From CAWBOV01 sp963790525 (GTDB taxonomy: Bacteria; Actinomycetota; Actinomycetes; Mycobacteriales; Jatrophihabitantaceae): a stretch of DNA of 64,000 bases. This document shows positions 46,863 through 55,250 of the stretch, in pieces. The stretch spans positions 124,001-188,000 of the forward strand of contig CAWBOV010000004.1 in assembly GCA_963790525.1 (NCBI GenBank), read 5' to 3'. The translations under genes and the position numbers were made by a program. The notes under the pieces are model-generated. The model was given only the letters and a program-made list of their open reading frames with translations, searched no databases and was not told where the DNA came from. How positions within the stretch are numbered: the first letter of the stretch is position 1; each line of letters starts with the position of its first letter.

Positions 46863-47696
46863 ATGGGAATTCGCAAGTACAAGCCGACTACGCCGGGCCG
46901 TCGTGGCTCGAGTGTCGCCGACTTCGTCGAGATCACCCGTTCGGTACCGGAGAAGTCACTGGTCCGTCCGCTGCACAACAAGGGTGGCCGCAACAACACC
47001 GGACGCATCACCACGCGTCACCAGGGTGGCGGTCACAAGCGGGCCTACCGTGTCATCGACTTCCGCCGGCACGACAAGGACGGCGTGGTCGCGAAGGTCG
47101 CGCACATCGAGTACGACCCGAACCGCACCGCGCGCATCGCGCTGCTGCACTACGAGGACGGCGAGAAGCGGTACATCATCGCTCCGCGCCTGCTCAAGCA
47201 GGGCGACGTCGTCGAGAACGGTCCGAGCGCCGACATCAAGCCCGGCAACGCGCTCCCGCTGCGCAACATCCCGGTGGGTACGGTCGTGCACGCGATCGAG
47301 CTGCGCCCAGGCGGCGGAGCGAAGATCGCCCGCTCGGCCGGCACCAGCGTCCAGCTCGTGGCCAAGGAAGGCCCGTACGCCCAGCTGCGGATGCCCTCCG
47401 GCGAGATCCGCAACGTCGACGTGCGCTGCCGCGCCACCGTCGGCGAGGTCGGCAACGCCGAGCAGAGCAACATCAACTGGGGCAAGGCCGGCCGTATGCG
47501 CTGGAAGGGCAAGCGCCCGACCGTCCGCGGTGTCGCCATGAACCCGGTCGACCACCCGCATGGTGGTGGCGAGGGCAAGACGTCCGGTGGCCGCCACCCG
47601 GTGAACCCGGCCGGTAAGCCCGAGGGCCGCACCCGCAGCCGCAAGGCCAGCGACAGCCTGATCGTCCGCCGTCGTCGCACGAACAAGAAGAGGTAG
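46863..47696 (+). CDS. rplB: 50S ribosomal protein L2
   Basis: A 277-residue L2, needed for subunit joining and peptidyl transfer. MGIRKYKPTTPGRRGSSV opens it; the C-terminal loop NPVDHPHGGGEGKT holds the critical His. The terminus is a basic KRRRTNKKR-like end. 5 nt before rpsS. Confidence 0.98.
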   Translation: MGIRKYKPTTPGRRGSSVADFVEITRSVPEKSLVRPLHNKGGRNNTGRITTRHQGGGHKRAYRVIDFRRHDKDGVVAKVAHIEYDPNRTARIALLHYEDGEKRYIIAPRLLKQGDVVENGPSADIKPGNALPLRNIPVGTVVHAIELRPGGGAKIARSAGTSVQLVAKEGPYAQLRMPSGEIRNVDVRCRATVGEVGNAEQSNINWGKAGRMRWKGKRPTVRGVAMNPVDHPHGGGEGKTSGGRHPVNPAGKPEGRTRSRKASDSLIVRRRRTNKKR

Positions 47697-47701
47697 TAGG
47701 T

Positions 47702-47983
47702 ATGCCACGCAGTCTGAAGAAGGGCCCGTTCGTCGACGACCACCTGCTCAAGAAGGTGGACGTCCAGAACGAGAAGAACACCAAGACCGTCATCAAGACG
47801 TGGTCGCGGCGCTCGACGATCATCCCCGACATGCTCGGGCACACGATCGCCGTGCACGACGGCCGCAAGCACGTCCCGGTGTTCGTGACCGAGGGCATGG
47901 TCGGGCACAAGCTCGGCGAGTTCGCGCCCACGCGCACGTTCCGCGGACACATCAAGGACGACCGCCGCAGCCGTCGGGGTTAG
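47702..47983 (+). CDS. rpsS: 30S ribosomal protein S19
   Basis: A 93-residue S19 of the 30S head. MPRSLKKGPFVDDHLLKKV and the C-terminal FAPTRTFRGHIKDDRRSRRG are diagnostic. A 93-nt spacer with a perfect 7-bp hairpin follows. Confidence 0.97.
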   Translation: MPRSLKKGPFVDDHLLKKVDVQNEKNTKTVIKTWSRRSTIIPDMLGHTIAVHDGRKHVPVFVTEGMVGHKLGEFAPTRTFRGHIKDDRRSRRG

Positions 47984-48000
47984 TCCGGCACTCGAAGGAG

Positions 48001-48018
48001 CGCCCGGGCCACCGGGCG
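48001..48018 (+). terminator. Hairpin in the rpsS-rplV spacer
   Basis: A perfect 7-bp GC stem (48001-48007 with 48012-48018) with a GCCA loop and no T-run. It may be an mRNA processing or attenuation element rather than a full terminator, since the ribosomal genes continue. Confidence 0.4.
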
Positions 48019-48076
48019 TGGCACCACCCTCATCGATCCACCAGCACGACCGAACAAGGAAGAGCAGGCATAGACA

Positions 48077-48494
48077 GTGGCAGCCAATGCAACTGACGAC
48101 GACGTCGTACGCACCGCGATCGCGCGTGCCACGAACGTGCGCGTCACGCCGATGAAGGCACGGCGGGTGATCGCGCTCATCCGCGACCTGCCCGCGCAGC
48201 GAGGCACTCTCGGTGCTGAAGTTCGCTCCGCAGGCCGCGAGCGAGCAGGTCGGCAAGGTGCTGGCCAGTGCCATCGCCAACGCCGAGCACAATTTCTCCC
48301 TCGACCCTGAGTCGCTGTTCGTGTCAGCGGCGTTCGTGGACGAAGGCCCGACGATGAAGCGGTTCCGCCCGCGTGCCCAGGGCCGCGCGTACCGCATCCG
48401 GAAGCGGACCAGCCACATCACCATCGAGGTCGAGAGCGTCGAGGGCACCACCGCCACGTCGAACTCTGCCGCCAAGAAGGGACGGACCCGCTGA
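48077..48494 (+). CDS. rplV: 50S ribosomal protein L22 (one frameshift)
   Basis: L22 lines the polypeptide exit tunnel. GTG start; NVRVTPMKARRVIALIRDLPAQ is followed by an extra C near 48200, after which ALSVLKFAPQAASEQVGKVL continues in the next frame to TIEVESVEG and a short basic tail. The 418-nt span is 139 codons plus one, so about 138 residues. Essential gene, so probably a sequence error. It overlaps rpsC by one base. Confidence 0.93.
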
Positions 48495-49525
48495 TGGGTC
48501 AGAAGGTCAACCCGAACGGGTTCCGCCTCGGCATCACCACCGACTTCAAGAGCCGCTGGTTCGCCGACAAGCAGTACGCCGAATACGTCAAGGAAGATGT
48601 CGCGATCCGCCGCCTCATGGGCAAGGGCATGGAGCGCGCCGGTATCTCCAAGGTCGAGATCGAGCGCACCCGCGACCGGGTCCGCGTCGACATCCACACC
48701 GCGCGCCCGGGCATCGTCATCGGCCGCCGCGGTGCCGAGGCCGACCGCATCCGTGGCGAGCTCGAGAAGCTGACCGGCAAGCAGGTCCAGCTCAACATCC
48801 TCGAGGTCAAGAACCCCGAGGGCGACGCCCAGCTCGTCGCCCAGGGTGTGGCCGAGCAGCTCTCCAACCGGGTCAGCTTCCGCCGGGCGATGCGCAAGAG
48901 CATGCAGTCCACGCTGAAGAGCCCCGGCGTCAAGGGCATCCGGGTGCAGTGCTCGGGTCGCCTCGGTGGAGCGGAGATGAGCCGCTCGGAGTTCTACCGC
49001 GAGGGCCGCGTCCCGCTGCACACGCTGCGCGCCAACATCGACTACGGCTTCTACGAGGCCCGTACGACGTTCGGCCGGATCGGCGTGAAGGTCTGGATCT
49101 ACAAGGGCGAGGTGCCGACCGGTTCGCGCGCCGAGCGTGAGGCCGCCGTCGCCGCCGAGGCACTGCGCCAGCGCCGTGAGCGTCCGGCCACCCGGCCGCG
49201 CCGCTCCGGCTCGCAGGGCACCACGGGCGTCAGCACCGAGGCCGGCCGCGCCGCGTCCGGTGAGGGTCCTGCCGTCGAGGACGCCGTCGAGACCGCTCCC
49301 GCCGTCGAGACCGCATCGGTCGAGTCCGCTCCGGTCGAGACCGCACCCGTCGAGGCCGCTCCCGCTGTCGAGACGATCGCCGAGACCGCACCCGTCGCCG
49401 AGGCCGCTCCGGCTGCCGAAGCCGCACCGGCGGTCGAGACGGTCGCCGAGACCGCACCCGAGAACACCGCACCTGAGAAGACCGCGCCCGAGGCTTCGGC
49501 CGAGGCCACCGAGAAGGAGAGCTGA
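48494..49525 (+). CDS. rpsC: 30S ribosomal protein S3, with ~110-residue Ala/Glu/Pro/Val tail
   Basis: A 343-residue S3; E. coli S3 has 233. MGQKVNPNGFRLGITTDFKSRWFADK and the KH domain (GIVIGRRGAEADRIRGELEKLTGKQVQLNI) are normal, and the body ends near residue 230. The remaining ~110 residues are imperfect repeats of the ETAPVEAAPA kind, acidic and proline-rich. The tail would lie at the mRNA entry side of the 30S. ATG overlaps the rplV stop. Confidence 0.95.
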   Translation: MGQKVNPNGFRLGITTDFKSRWFADKQYAEYVKEDVAIRRLMGKGMERAGISKVEIERTRDRVRVDIHTARPGIVIGRRGAEADRIRGELEKLTGKQVQLNILEVKNPEGDAQLVAQGVAEQLSNRVSFRRAMRKSMQSTLKSPGVKGIRVQCSGRLGGAEMSRSEFYREGRVPLHTLRANIDYGFYEARTTFGRIGVKVWIYKGEVPTGSRAEREAAVAAEALRQRRERPATRPRRSGSQGTTGVSTEAGRAASGEGPAVEDAVETAPAVETASVESAPVETAPVEAAPAVETIAETAPVAEAAPAAEAAPAVETVAETAPENTAPEKTAPEASAEATEKES

Positions 49526-49528
49526 GTC

Positions 49529-49945
49529 ATGCTCATCCCCCGTCGGGTCAAGCACCGCAAGCAGCACCACCCGGTGCGCCGCGGCAAGGCCTCCGGCGGT
49601 ACCCGAGTGACGTTCGGCGAGTACGGCATCCAGGCTCTCGAGCCGGCGTACCTGACCAACCGTCAGATCGAGTCCGCGCGTATCGCGATCAACCGGCGCA
49701 TCCGCCGTGGCGGCAAGGTGTGGATCAACGTCTACCCCGACCGCCCGCTGACCAAGAAGCCCGCCGAGACCCGCATGGGTTCCGGTAAGGGCTCACCGGA
49801 GTGGTGGATCGCGAACATCAAGCCGGGCCGGGTGCTCTTCGAGCTCTCGTTCCCCAACGAGGTCGTCGCCCGCGAGGCGCTGACCCGTGCGATTCACAAG
49901 CTGCCGATGAAATGCCGCATCATCACGCGGGAAGTGGGTGAGTAA
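49529..49945 (+). CDS. rplP: 50S ribosomal protein L16
   Basis: A 138-residue L16, bound near the A site. MLIPRRVKHRKQHHPVRRGKASGG and the section GSGKGSPEWWIANIKPGRVLFEL are characteristic. 3 nt after rpsC and 3 nt before rpmC. Confidence 0.97.
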   Translation: MLIPRRVKHRKQHHPVRRGKASGGTRVTFGEYGIQALEPAYLTNRQIESARIAINRRIRRGGKVWINVYPDRPLTKKPAETRMGSGKGSPEWWIANIKPGRVLFELSFPNEVVAREALTRAIHKLPMKCRIITREVGE

Positions 49946-49948
49946 GCG

Positions 49949-50179
49949 ATGACGACCACATCGAACGAATTGCGAGAACTGCACGACGACGAGCTCGAGA
50001 CCCGTCTTGCGGAGTCGAAGGAAGAACTGTTCAACCTTCGCTTCCAGACGGCCACGGGCCAGCTCGACAACAACCGGCGACTGCGTACCGTGCGCCACGA
50101 CATCGCGCGGATCTACACGATCCTGCGTGAGCGTGAGCTCGGCCTCTCCGTCGCTCCGACCGAAGGTGAAGTAGCGTGA
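49949..50179 (+). CDS. rpmC: 50S ribosomal protein L29
   Basis: A 76-residue helical L29 near the tunnel exit. ELRELHDDELETRLAESKEELFNLRFQTATGQLDNNRRLR is the standard coiled hairpin. The stop overlaps the rpsQ start (GTGA). Confidence 0.96.
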   Translation: MTTTSNELRELHDDELETRLAESKEELFNLRFQTATGQLDNNRRLRTVRHDIARIYTILRERELGLSVAPTEGEVA

Positions 50180-50472
50180 CCAGCTCAACCCCCGAAGACG
50201 CAGTGACTGCCGAGGCAGCGCGGGCGTCGTTCCGCAAGACCCGTGAGGGTCTCGTCGTCAGCGACAAGATGGACAAGACCGTCGTCGTCGCCGTCGAGGA
50301 CCGTGTCAAGCACCCGCTGTACGGCAAGGTCATCCGCCGCACCAACAAGCTCAAGGCGCACGACGAGCAGAACGACTGCGGCATCGGCGACCGGGTCCTG
50401 CTCATGGAGACCCGCCCGCTGTCGGCGTCCAAGCGCTGGCGCGTCGTGGAGATCCTCGAGAAGGCCAAGTAA
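50176..50472 (+). CDS. rpsQ: 30S ribosomal protein S17
   Basis: A 98-residue S17. A ~15-residue Ala/Glu N-terminal extension precedes the OB-fold core (KTREGLVVSDKMDKTVVVAVEDRVKHPLYGK). GTG start coupled to rpmC. A 195-nt spacer with two hairpins follows. Confidence 0.96.
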   Translation: MTSSTPEDAVTAEAARASFRKTREGLVVSDKMDKTVVVAVEDRVKHPLYGKVIRRTNKLKAHDEQNDCGIGDRVLLMETRPLSASKRWRVVEILEKAK

Positions 50473-50475
50473 GGC

Positions 50476-50507
50476 GACTCGAACGCGCCGGTAGGAGCGT
50501 TCGAGTC
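50476..50507 (+). terminator. Hairpin behind rpsQ
   Basis: A perfect 11-bp stem (50476-50486 with 50497-50507) with a 10-nt loop, 3 nt after the rpsQ stop. It marks the boundary between the S10-type and spc-type gene groups. Confidence 0.6.
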
Positions 50508-50556
50508 CAGATCCGGCGGCGCGCAATCGTCGCGCTCCGGGTCGCCAGGTCAGGAC

Positions 50557-50583
50557 CACGTGGGCCGGTTCAAAACCCACGTG
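50557..50583 (+). other. Second stem-loop in the rpsQ-rplN spacer
   Basis: Inverted repeat CACGTGGG / CCCACGTG (50557-50564 with 50576-50583) with an 11-nt A-containing loop, about 85 nt before rplN. It could be a leader element of the rplN transcript. Confidence 0.4.
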
Positions 50584-50667
50584 TGACAACTCAAGAAACA
50601 ACAAGGGTGCCGTCGTCGGGTTCGCAGGAGTGCGGGCAGCGGGCGGCACGGACTAGGGAGTACTGCA

Positions 50668-51036
50668 GTGATCCAGCAAGAGTCGCGACTGCGCGTCGCC
50701 GACAACACCGGTGCCAAGGAGATCTTGTGCATCCGCGTGATGGGCGGTTCGGGTCGGCGCTACGCCGGCATCGGCGACATCATCGTCGCGACCGTGAAGG
50801 ACGCCATCCCTGGTGGCGGTGTCAAGAAGGGTGAGGTCGTCAAGGCCGTCATCGTCCGCACCGTCAAGGAGCGCCGCCGTCCGGACGGTTCCTACGTCCG
50901 CTTCGACGAGAACGCCGCGGTGCTCATCAAGACCGACGGCGAACCGCGCGGCACCCGCATCTTCGGCCCCGTGGGCCGCGAGCTGCGTGACAAGAAATTC
51001 ATGAAGATCATTTCGTTGGCTCCGGAGGTTGTGTAG
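50668..51036 (+). CDS. rplN: 50S ribosomal protein L14
   Basis: A 122-residue L14 at the subunit interface. GTG start (MIQQESRLRVADNTGAKE); GGSGRRYAGIGDIIVATVKDA is conserved. First gene of the spc cluster; 2 nt before rplX. Confidence 0.97.
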   Translation: MIQQESRLRVADNTGAKEILCIRVMGGSGRRYAGIGDIIVATVKDAIPGGGVKKGEVVKAVIVRTVKERRRPDGSYVRFDENAAVLIKTDGEPRGTRIFGPVGRELRDKKFMKIISLAPEVV

Positions 51037-51038
51037 CC

Positions 51039-51359
51039 GTGAAGGTGAAGAAGGGCGACACAGTCGTCGTAGTGGCCGGCAAGGACCGGGGAGTCAAGGG
51101 CAAGGTTCTCGCCGCGCTCCCTGAGTCGAACAAGGTCATCGTCGAGGGCGTGAACCAGGTCAAGAAGCACGAGAAGATCGAGCAGACCTCACGCGGCGGC
51201 AAGGCCGGTGGCATCACCACCCAGGAAGCCGCGATCCACGTCAGCAACGTCATGGTCGTCGACGGCGAGGGTCTGGCCACGCGCGTGGGCTACCGCCGCG
51301 ACGACGAGACCGGCAAGAACGTGCGCATCTCGCGGCGCAGCGAAGGAAAGGACATCTGA
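51039..51359 (+). CDS. rplX: 50S ribosomal protein L24
   Basis: A 106-residue L24, an assembly initiator with a KOW motif (KKGDTVVVVAGKDRGVKGKVL). GTG start. The stop overlaps rplE by one base (TGATG). Confidence 0.97.
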   Translation: MKVKKGDTVVVVAGKDRGVKGKVLAALPESNKVIVEGVNQVKKHEKIEQTSRGGKAGGITTQEAAIHVSNVMVVDGEGLATRVGYRRDDETGKNVRISRRSEGKDI

Positions 51360-51943
51360 TGACGGACACCGACACGTCGGTCGCGACCGCCGACACCGCG
51401 ATCCCGCGGCTCAAGGCCCGCTACCGCGCGGAGATCATCGCCTCGCTGCAGGAGCAGTTCTCCTACACGAACCCGATGCAGGTCCCCGGACTCGTCAAGA
51501 TCGTCGTCAACATGGGCGTCGGCCAGGCGGCCAAGGACGCCAAGCTGATGGACGGAGCGGTCCGCGACCTCACCACCATCACCGGCCAGAAGCCGCTCGT
51601 GCAGAAGGCCCGCGTCTCCATCGCGCAGTTCAAACTGCGTGAGGGACAGCCGATCGGCGCGAAGGTCACCCTCCGCGGCGACCGGATGTGGGAGTTCCTG
51701 GACCGGGTGCTCTCGCTGGCGCTGCCTCGTATCCGCGACTTCCGCGGGCTGTCGGACAAGCAGTTCGACGGCAACGGCAACTACACCTTCGGCCTGACCG
51801 AGCAGACGATGTTCCTCGAGATCGACCCCGACTCGGTCGACCGTCCCCGTGGCATGGACATCACCCTGGTCACCACGGCCAAGACCGATGACGAAGGTCG
51901 CGCGCTGCTGCGGGCCCTCGGCTTCCCGTTCAAGGAGAACTGA
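51359..51943 (+). CDS. rplE: 50S ribosomal protein L5
   Basis: A 194-residue L5 that binds 5S rRNA and contacts P-site tRNA. NPMQVPGLVKIVVNMGVGQAAKD and the C-terminal MDITLVTTAKTDDEGRALLRALGFPF are diagnostic. 2 nt before rpsN. Confidence 0.97.
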   Translation: MTDTDTSVATADTAIPRLKARYRAEIIASLQEQFSYTNPMQVPGLVKIVVNMGVGQAAKDAKLMDGAVRDLTTITGQKPLVQKARVSIAQFKLREGQPIGAKVTLRGDRMWEFLDRVLSLALPRIRDFRGLSDKQFDGNGNYTFGLTEQTMFLEIDPDSVDRPRGMDITLVTTAKTDDEGRALLRALGFPFKEN

Positions 51944-51945
51944 GC

Positions 51946-52131
51946 ATGGCCAAGAAAGCCCTCGTAGAGAAGGCGAACAAGAAGCCCCGCTTCGCGGTTC
52001 GCGGCTACACCCGTTGCCAGCGGTGCGGGCGTTCGCACGCGGTCTACCGCAAGTTCGGCCTGTGCCGGATCTGCCTGCGCGAGATGGCTCATGCCGGAGA
52101 GCTGCCGGGAGTCACCAAGAGTTCGTGGTAG
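51946..52131 (+). CDS. rpsZ: 30S ribosomal protein S14, zinc-binding type Z
   Basis: A 61-residue short S14. Two CxxC pairs (CQRCGRSHAVYRKFGLCRIC) bind zinc, so this is the zinc-dependent type rather than the longer zinc-free RpsN. Together with zinc-type L33 and L36 it suggests these ribosomal proteins are the zinc-replete set. Confidence 0.97.
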   Translation: MAKKALVEKANKKPRFAVRGYTRCQRCGRSHAVYRKFGLCRICLREMAHAGELPGVTKSSW

Positions 52132-52155
52132 TCCGCTAGCCCGGAACGGTGCGCT

Positions 52156-52176
52156 GGACCCGATCGTCTCGGGTCC
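52156..52176 (+). terminator. Hairpin in the rpsZ-rpsH spacer
   Basis: A perfect 8-bp stem GGACCCGA / TCGGGTCC (52156-52163 with 52169-52176) with a TCGTC loop, extendable on both sides through a bulge. No T-run. Confidence 0.45.
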
Positions 52177-52313
52177 GGCACGCCCCTGCGGCTCGCTGAT
52201 TAACACATGTACTTGCCGATCGGGCAGACTGATCGGTTGGAGCACCACCACTTCGCGGCAGGCCCCGGCAGATTGCCGGAAGGAACCCCCGCGGGAGAAG
52301 GACACACCGTCGC

Positions 52314-52718
52314 ATGACAATGACAGACCCGATCGCAGACATGCTCACGCGTCTGCGCAACGCCAACTCGGCCTATCACGACCAGGTCGCGATGCCGCAT
52401 TCGAAGCTCAAGGGCCACATCGCCGAGATCCTGCAGCAGCAGGGTTACGTCGCCGGCTTCACCGTCACCGACGCCACCGACGGCCCGGGCAAGGTGCTGA
52501 CCGTCGATCTGAAGTACGGCCCCAACCGCGAGCGCAGCATCGCCGGTGTGCGCCGCGTGTCCAAGCCGGGACTGCGCGTCTACGCGAAGTCGACCGGCAT
52601 GCCGCGCGTCCTCGGCGGCCTCGGCGTGGCCATCCTGTCCACGTCATCCGGATTGCTGACTGACAAGCAGGCAGCCAAGCGTGGGGTAGGCGGAGAAGTT
52701 CTCGCCTACGTCTGGTAG
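52314..52718 (+). CDS. rpsH: 30S ribosomal protein S8
   Basis: A 134-residue S8, a primary 16S rRNA binder. MTMTDPIADMLTRLRNANSAYHD opens it; the C-terminus STSSGLLTDKQAAKRGVGGEVLAYVW is conserved. A second ATG 6 nt downstream (MTDPI) is an alternative start. 12 nt before rplF. Confidence 0.97.
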   Translation: MTMTDPIADMLTRLRNANSAYHDQVAMPHSKLKGHIAEILQQQGYVAGFTVTDATDGPGKVLTVDLKYGPNRERSIAGVRRVSKPGLRVYAKSTGMPRVLGGLGVAILSTSSGLLTDKQAAKRGVGGEVLAYVW

Positions 52719-52730
52719 GGGAGGAGCTTC

Positions 52731-53270
52731 ATGAGTCGCATCGGAAGGCTTCCGGTCCCTGTTCCCAGTGGGGTCGACGTCAGCATCGAAGGACAGCACG
52801 TCACGGTCAAGGGACCCAAGGGCAGCCTGTCGCACGTGGTCGCTGAGCCGATCACCGTTCGCAAGGGCGAGGACGGCGTGCTCAACGTCGAGCGCCCCAA
52901 CGACGAGCGCATGTCCAAGGCTCTCCACGGCCTGTCCCGCACGCTGATCGCCAACATGGTCACCGGCGTCACGGACGGGTACGTCAAGAACCTGGAGATC
53001 GTCGGTACCGGTTACCGCGTCGCCGCCAAGGGCAGCACCCTGGAGTTCGCTCTCGGGTTCTCGCACCCGGTCGTCGTCGAGGCCCCGGACGGCATCTCGT
53101 TCAGCGTCGAGACCCCGACCCGTTTCGCGGTCGCCGGGATCGACAAGCAGAAGGTCGGCGAGGTCGCCGCCAACATCCGCAAGATCCGCAAGCCCGACCC
53201 GTACAAGGGCAAGGGCGTGCGGTATCAGGGTGAGGTCGTTCGCCGCAAGGCCGGAAAGACGGGTAAGTAA
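52731..53270 (+). CDS. rplF: 50S ribosomal protein L6
   Basis: A 179-residue L6 near the sarcin-ricin loop. MSRIGRLPVPVPSGVDV starts the first repeat; GVRYQGEVVRRKAGKTGK ends the second. GGGAGGAGC precedes the ATG. Confidence 0.97.
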   Translation: MSRIGRLPVPVPSGVDVSIEGQHVTVKGPKGSLSHVVAEPITVRKGEDGVLNVERPNDERMSKALHGLSRTLIANMVTGVTDGYVKNLEIVGTGYRVAAKGSTLEFALGFSHPVVVEAPDGISFSVETPTRFAVAGIDKQKVGEVAANIRKIRKPDPYKGKGVRYQGEVVRRKAGKTGK

Positions 53271-53273
53271 GCC

Positions 53274-53663
53274 ATGTCAGCCAGCAACGTACTCAAGACC
53301 GCGCGGCGGTCGGCCGGGGTCTCCGCGACCCGGCGCATCGCCAAGTCGCGACGTCACTTCCGCCTGCGCAAGAAGGTCGTCGGCTCGGCCGAGCGGCCGC
53401 GCCTGGTCGTGACGCGCAGCTCGCGCCACCTGTTCGTCCAGGTCGTCGACGACGCGACGGGCACGACCCTCGCGTCGGGCTCGACCTTCAAGCTGACCGA
53501 CGGCGACAAGACCGCTCGCGCCAAGCAGCTCGGGGCAACCCTGGCCGAGGCCGCCAAGGCCGCCGGCGTGACCAAGGTCGTCTTCGACCGCGGTGGCGCC
53601 TCCTACACCGGTCGCATCGCGGCCTTCGCCGACGCGGCCCGCGAATCCGGCCTCGAGTTCTAG
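53274..53663 (+). CDS. rplR: 50S ribosomal protein L18
   Basis: A 129-residue 5S-rRNA-binding L18. RRHFRLRKKVVGSAERPRLVVTRSSRHLFVQVVDD and the C-terminal FDRGGASYTGRIAAFADAARESGLEF are conserved. 3 nt after rplF. Confidence 0.97.
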   Translation: MSASNVLKTARRSAGVSATRRIAKSRRHFRLRKKVVGSAERPRLVVTRSSRHLFVQVVDDATGTTLASGSTFKLTDGDKTARAKQLGATLAEAAKAAGVTKVVFDRGGASYTGRIAAFADAARESGLEF

Positions 53664-53717
53664 GACCCAGGAAGCAGTGAATCGAATGAGTTTCGTCAAG
53701 TTGGAAGGGAACGCCTG

Positions 53718-54338
53718 ATGTCTGCACCGCAGCGCCCAGCGCGCACCGGCGGGGGAGAGCGGGGCGGCAGCAACGACCGCCGCGACCGCCGCGACGGTGG
53801 CCGTGGCGGCTCCGGAGCCGAGCGGGCTCCCGTCCTCGAGCGCGTCGTGAAGATCAACCGCGTCGCCAAGGTCGTCAAGGGTGGCCGGCGCTTCAGCTTC
53901 ACCGCGCTCGTCGTCGTCGGCGACGGTGACGGCACGGTCGGCGTCGGCTACGGCAAGGCCAAGGAAGTTCCCGCCGCCATCGCCAAGGGCGTCGAAGAGG
54001 CCAAGAAGAACCAGTTCAAGGTGCCGCGCATCCAGCTGACCATCCCGCACCCGGTCCAGGGTGAGGCGGCAGCTGGAGTCGTGCTGCTCAAGCCCGCCAG
54101 CCCCGGTACCGGCGTCATCGCCGGTGGCCCGGTGCGCGCGGTGCTCGAGTGCGCCGGCATCCACGACGTGCTGAGCAAGTCGCTCGGCTCGGACAACCCG
54201 ATCAACATCGTGCACGCCACGGTGGCCGCGCTGAAGCAGCTCGTCCGTCCGGAGGAGGTCGCGGCTCGTCGCGGCCTGCCGCTGGAAGACGTCGCTCCGG
54301 CAGGTCTGCTCCGCGCGCGCGCCGGCCAGGGCAGCTAG
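53718..54338 (+). CDS. rpsE: 30S ribosomal protein S5
   Basis: A 206-residue S5 that helps shape the mRNA entry channel. A Gly/Arg-rich N-terminal extension of ~35 residues (RTGGGERGGSNDRRDRRDGG) precedes the double-stranded-RNA-binding domain (ERVVKINRVAKVVKGGRRFSFTALVVVG) and the GKAKEVPAAIAKGVEEAKK section. Confidence 0.97.
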   Translation: MSAPQRPARTGGGERGGSNDRRDRRDGGRGGSGAERAPVLERVVKINRVAKVVKGGRRFSFTALVVVGDGDGTVGVGYGKAKEVPAAIAKGVEEAKKNQFKVPRIQLTIPHPVQGEAAAGVVLLKPASPGTGVIAGGPVRAVLECAGIHDVLSKSLGSDNPINIVHATVAALKQLVRPEEVAARRGLPLEDVAPAGLLRARAGQGS

Positions 54339-54346
54339 GAGTCACG

Positions 54347-54529
54347 ATGGCACGGCTTAAGGTCACCCAGCTGAAGTCTGGGATCGGAAACAAGGAAAAT
54401 CAGCGCCAGACGCTGCGCTCGCTCGGTCTGAAGCGGGTTCGCGACGTCGTGGTCAAGGAAGATCGCCCAGAGATCCGCGGCATGGTGCACACCGTCCGTC
54501 ACCTGGTGTCGGTCGAGGAGGTCGAGTAA
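54347..54529 (+). CDS. rpmD: 50S ribosomal protein L30
   Basis: A 60-residue L30. MARLKVTQLKSGIGNKENQRQ and SLGLKRVRDVVVKED are standard. ATG 54347 follows TAGGAG. 2 nt before rplO. Confidence 0.96.
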   Translation: MARLKVTQLKSGIGNKENQRQTLRSLGLKRVRDVVVKEDRPEIRGMVHTVRHLVSVEEVE

Positions 54530-54531
54530 CC

Positions 54532-54984
54532 ATGGCAAACGGACCTCTGAAGGTTCACCACCTGCGGCCGGCTCCCGGCTCGCACACCAAGAAGACCCGC
54601 GTGGGTCGCGGTGAAGGCTCCAAGGGCAAGACGGCCGGTCGCGGTACCAAGGGCACGAAGGCCCGCAACCAGGTCGCCGTCAGCTTCGAGGGTGGCCAGA
54701 TGCCGATCCACATGCGTCTGCCCAAACTCAAGGGTTTCCGCAACGCGTTCCGGGTCGAGTACCAGGTCGTCAACGTCGCGCGCCTCGCGGAGCTCTTCCC
54801 CGAGGGCGGCACGGTCGGCCCCGACGAGCTCGTCGGCGCCGGTGCGGTCCGCAAGGGCACCCAGATCAAGGTGCTCGGCACCGGTGACCTGGGCGGCGTC
54901 AAGCTCGACGTCACCGCCCACGCCTTCTCCGGCTCCGCGAAGGACAAGCTCGCGGCCGCCGGCGGGTCGGCGACGGAACTGTAG
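54532..54984 (+). CDS. rplO: 50S ribosomal protein L15
   Basis: A 150-residue L15. The Gly/Lys-rich N-terminus (HLRPAPGSHTKKTRVGRGEGSKGKTAGRGTKG) threads into 23S rRNA; FEGGQMPIHMRLPKLKGF is conserved. A long hairpin follows 8 nt after the stop. Confidence 0.97.
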   Translation: MANGPLKVHHLRPAPGSHTKKTRVGRGEGSKGKTAGRGTKGTKARNQVAVSFEGGQMPIHMRLPKLKGFRNAFRVEYQVVNVARLAELFPEGGTVGPDELVGAGAVRKGTQIKVLGTGDLGGVKLDVTAHAFSGSAKDKLAAAGGSATEL

Positions 54985-54992
54985 GTTTCTCC

Positions 54993-55034
54993 CACCGCGG
55001 CTGTGGAGGGTCTCGATCCTCCCCAGCCGCGGTG
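54993..55034 (+). terminator. Hairpin between rplO and secY
   Basis: A 17-bp stem with one mismatch (54993-55009 with 55018-55034) and an 8-nt loop. secY starts 217 nt downstream, so secY-adk-map probably has its own promoter. Confidence 0.65.
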
Positions 55035-55250
55035 TCGTCTGTTATGAATGTGGTAATCGGCTCACCCCGAGCTACCGCGGCGCCGCCCTGTTAGGCTCCG
55101 CAGAGTTCGGTGTGCGCCGTGAGTACGGCCCATGCCCGGCACCGCCGTCCTCTCGCTGAGCGCTCGTGGCTCGGGGTCAGGGCGTACCGGCATCAAGTCC
55201 GCAATTTCGAGTCCGGCCCGTCCGGCCGAGACAACCGCGCAGGAGGATCT

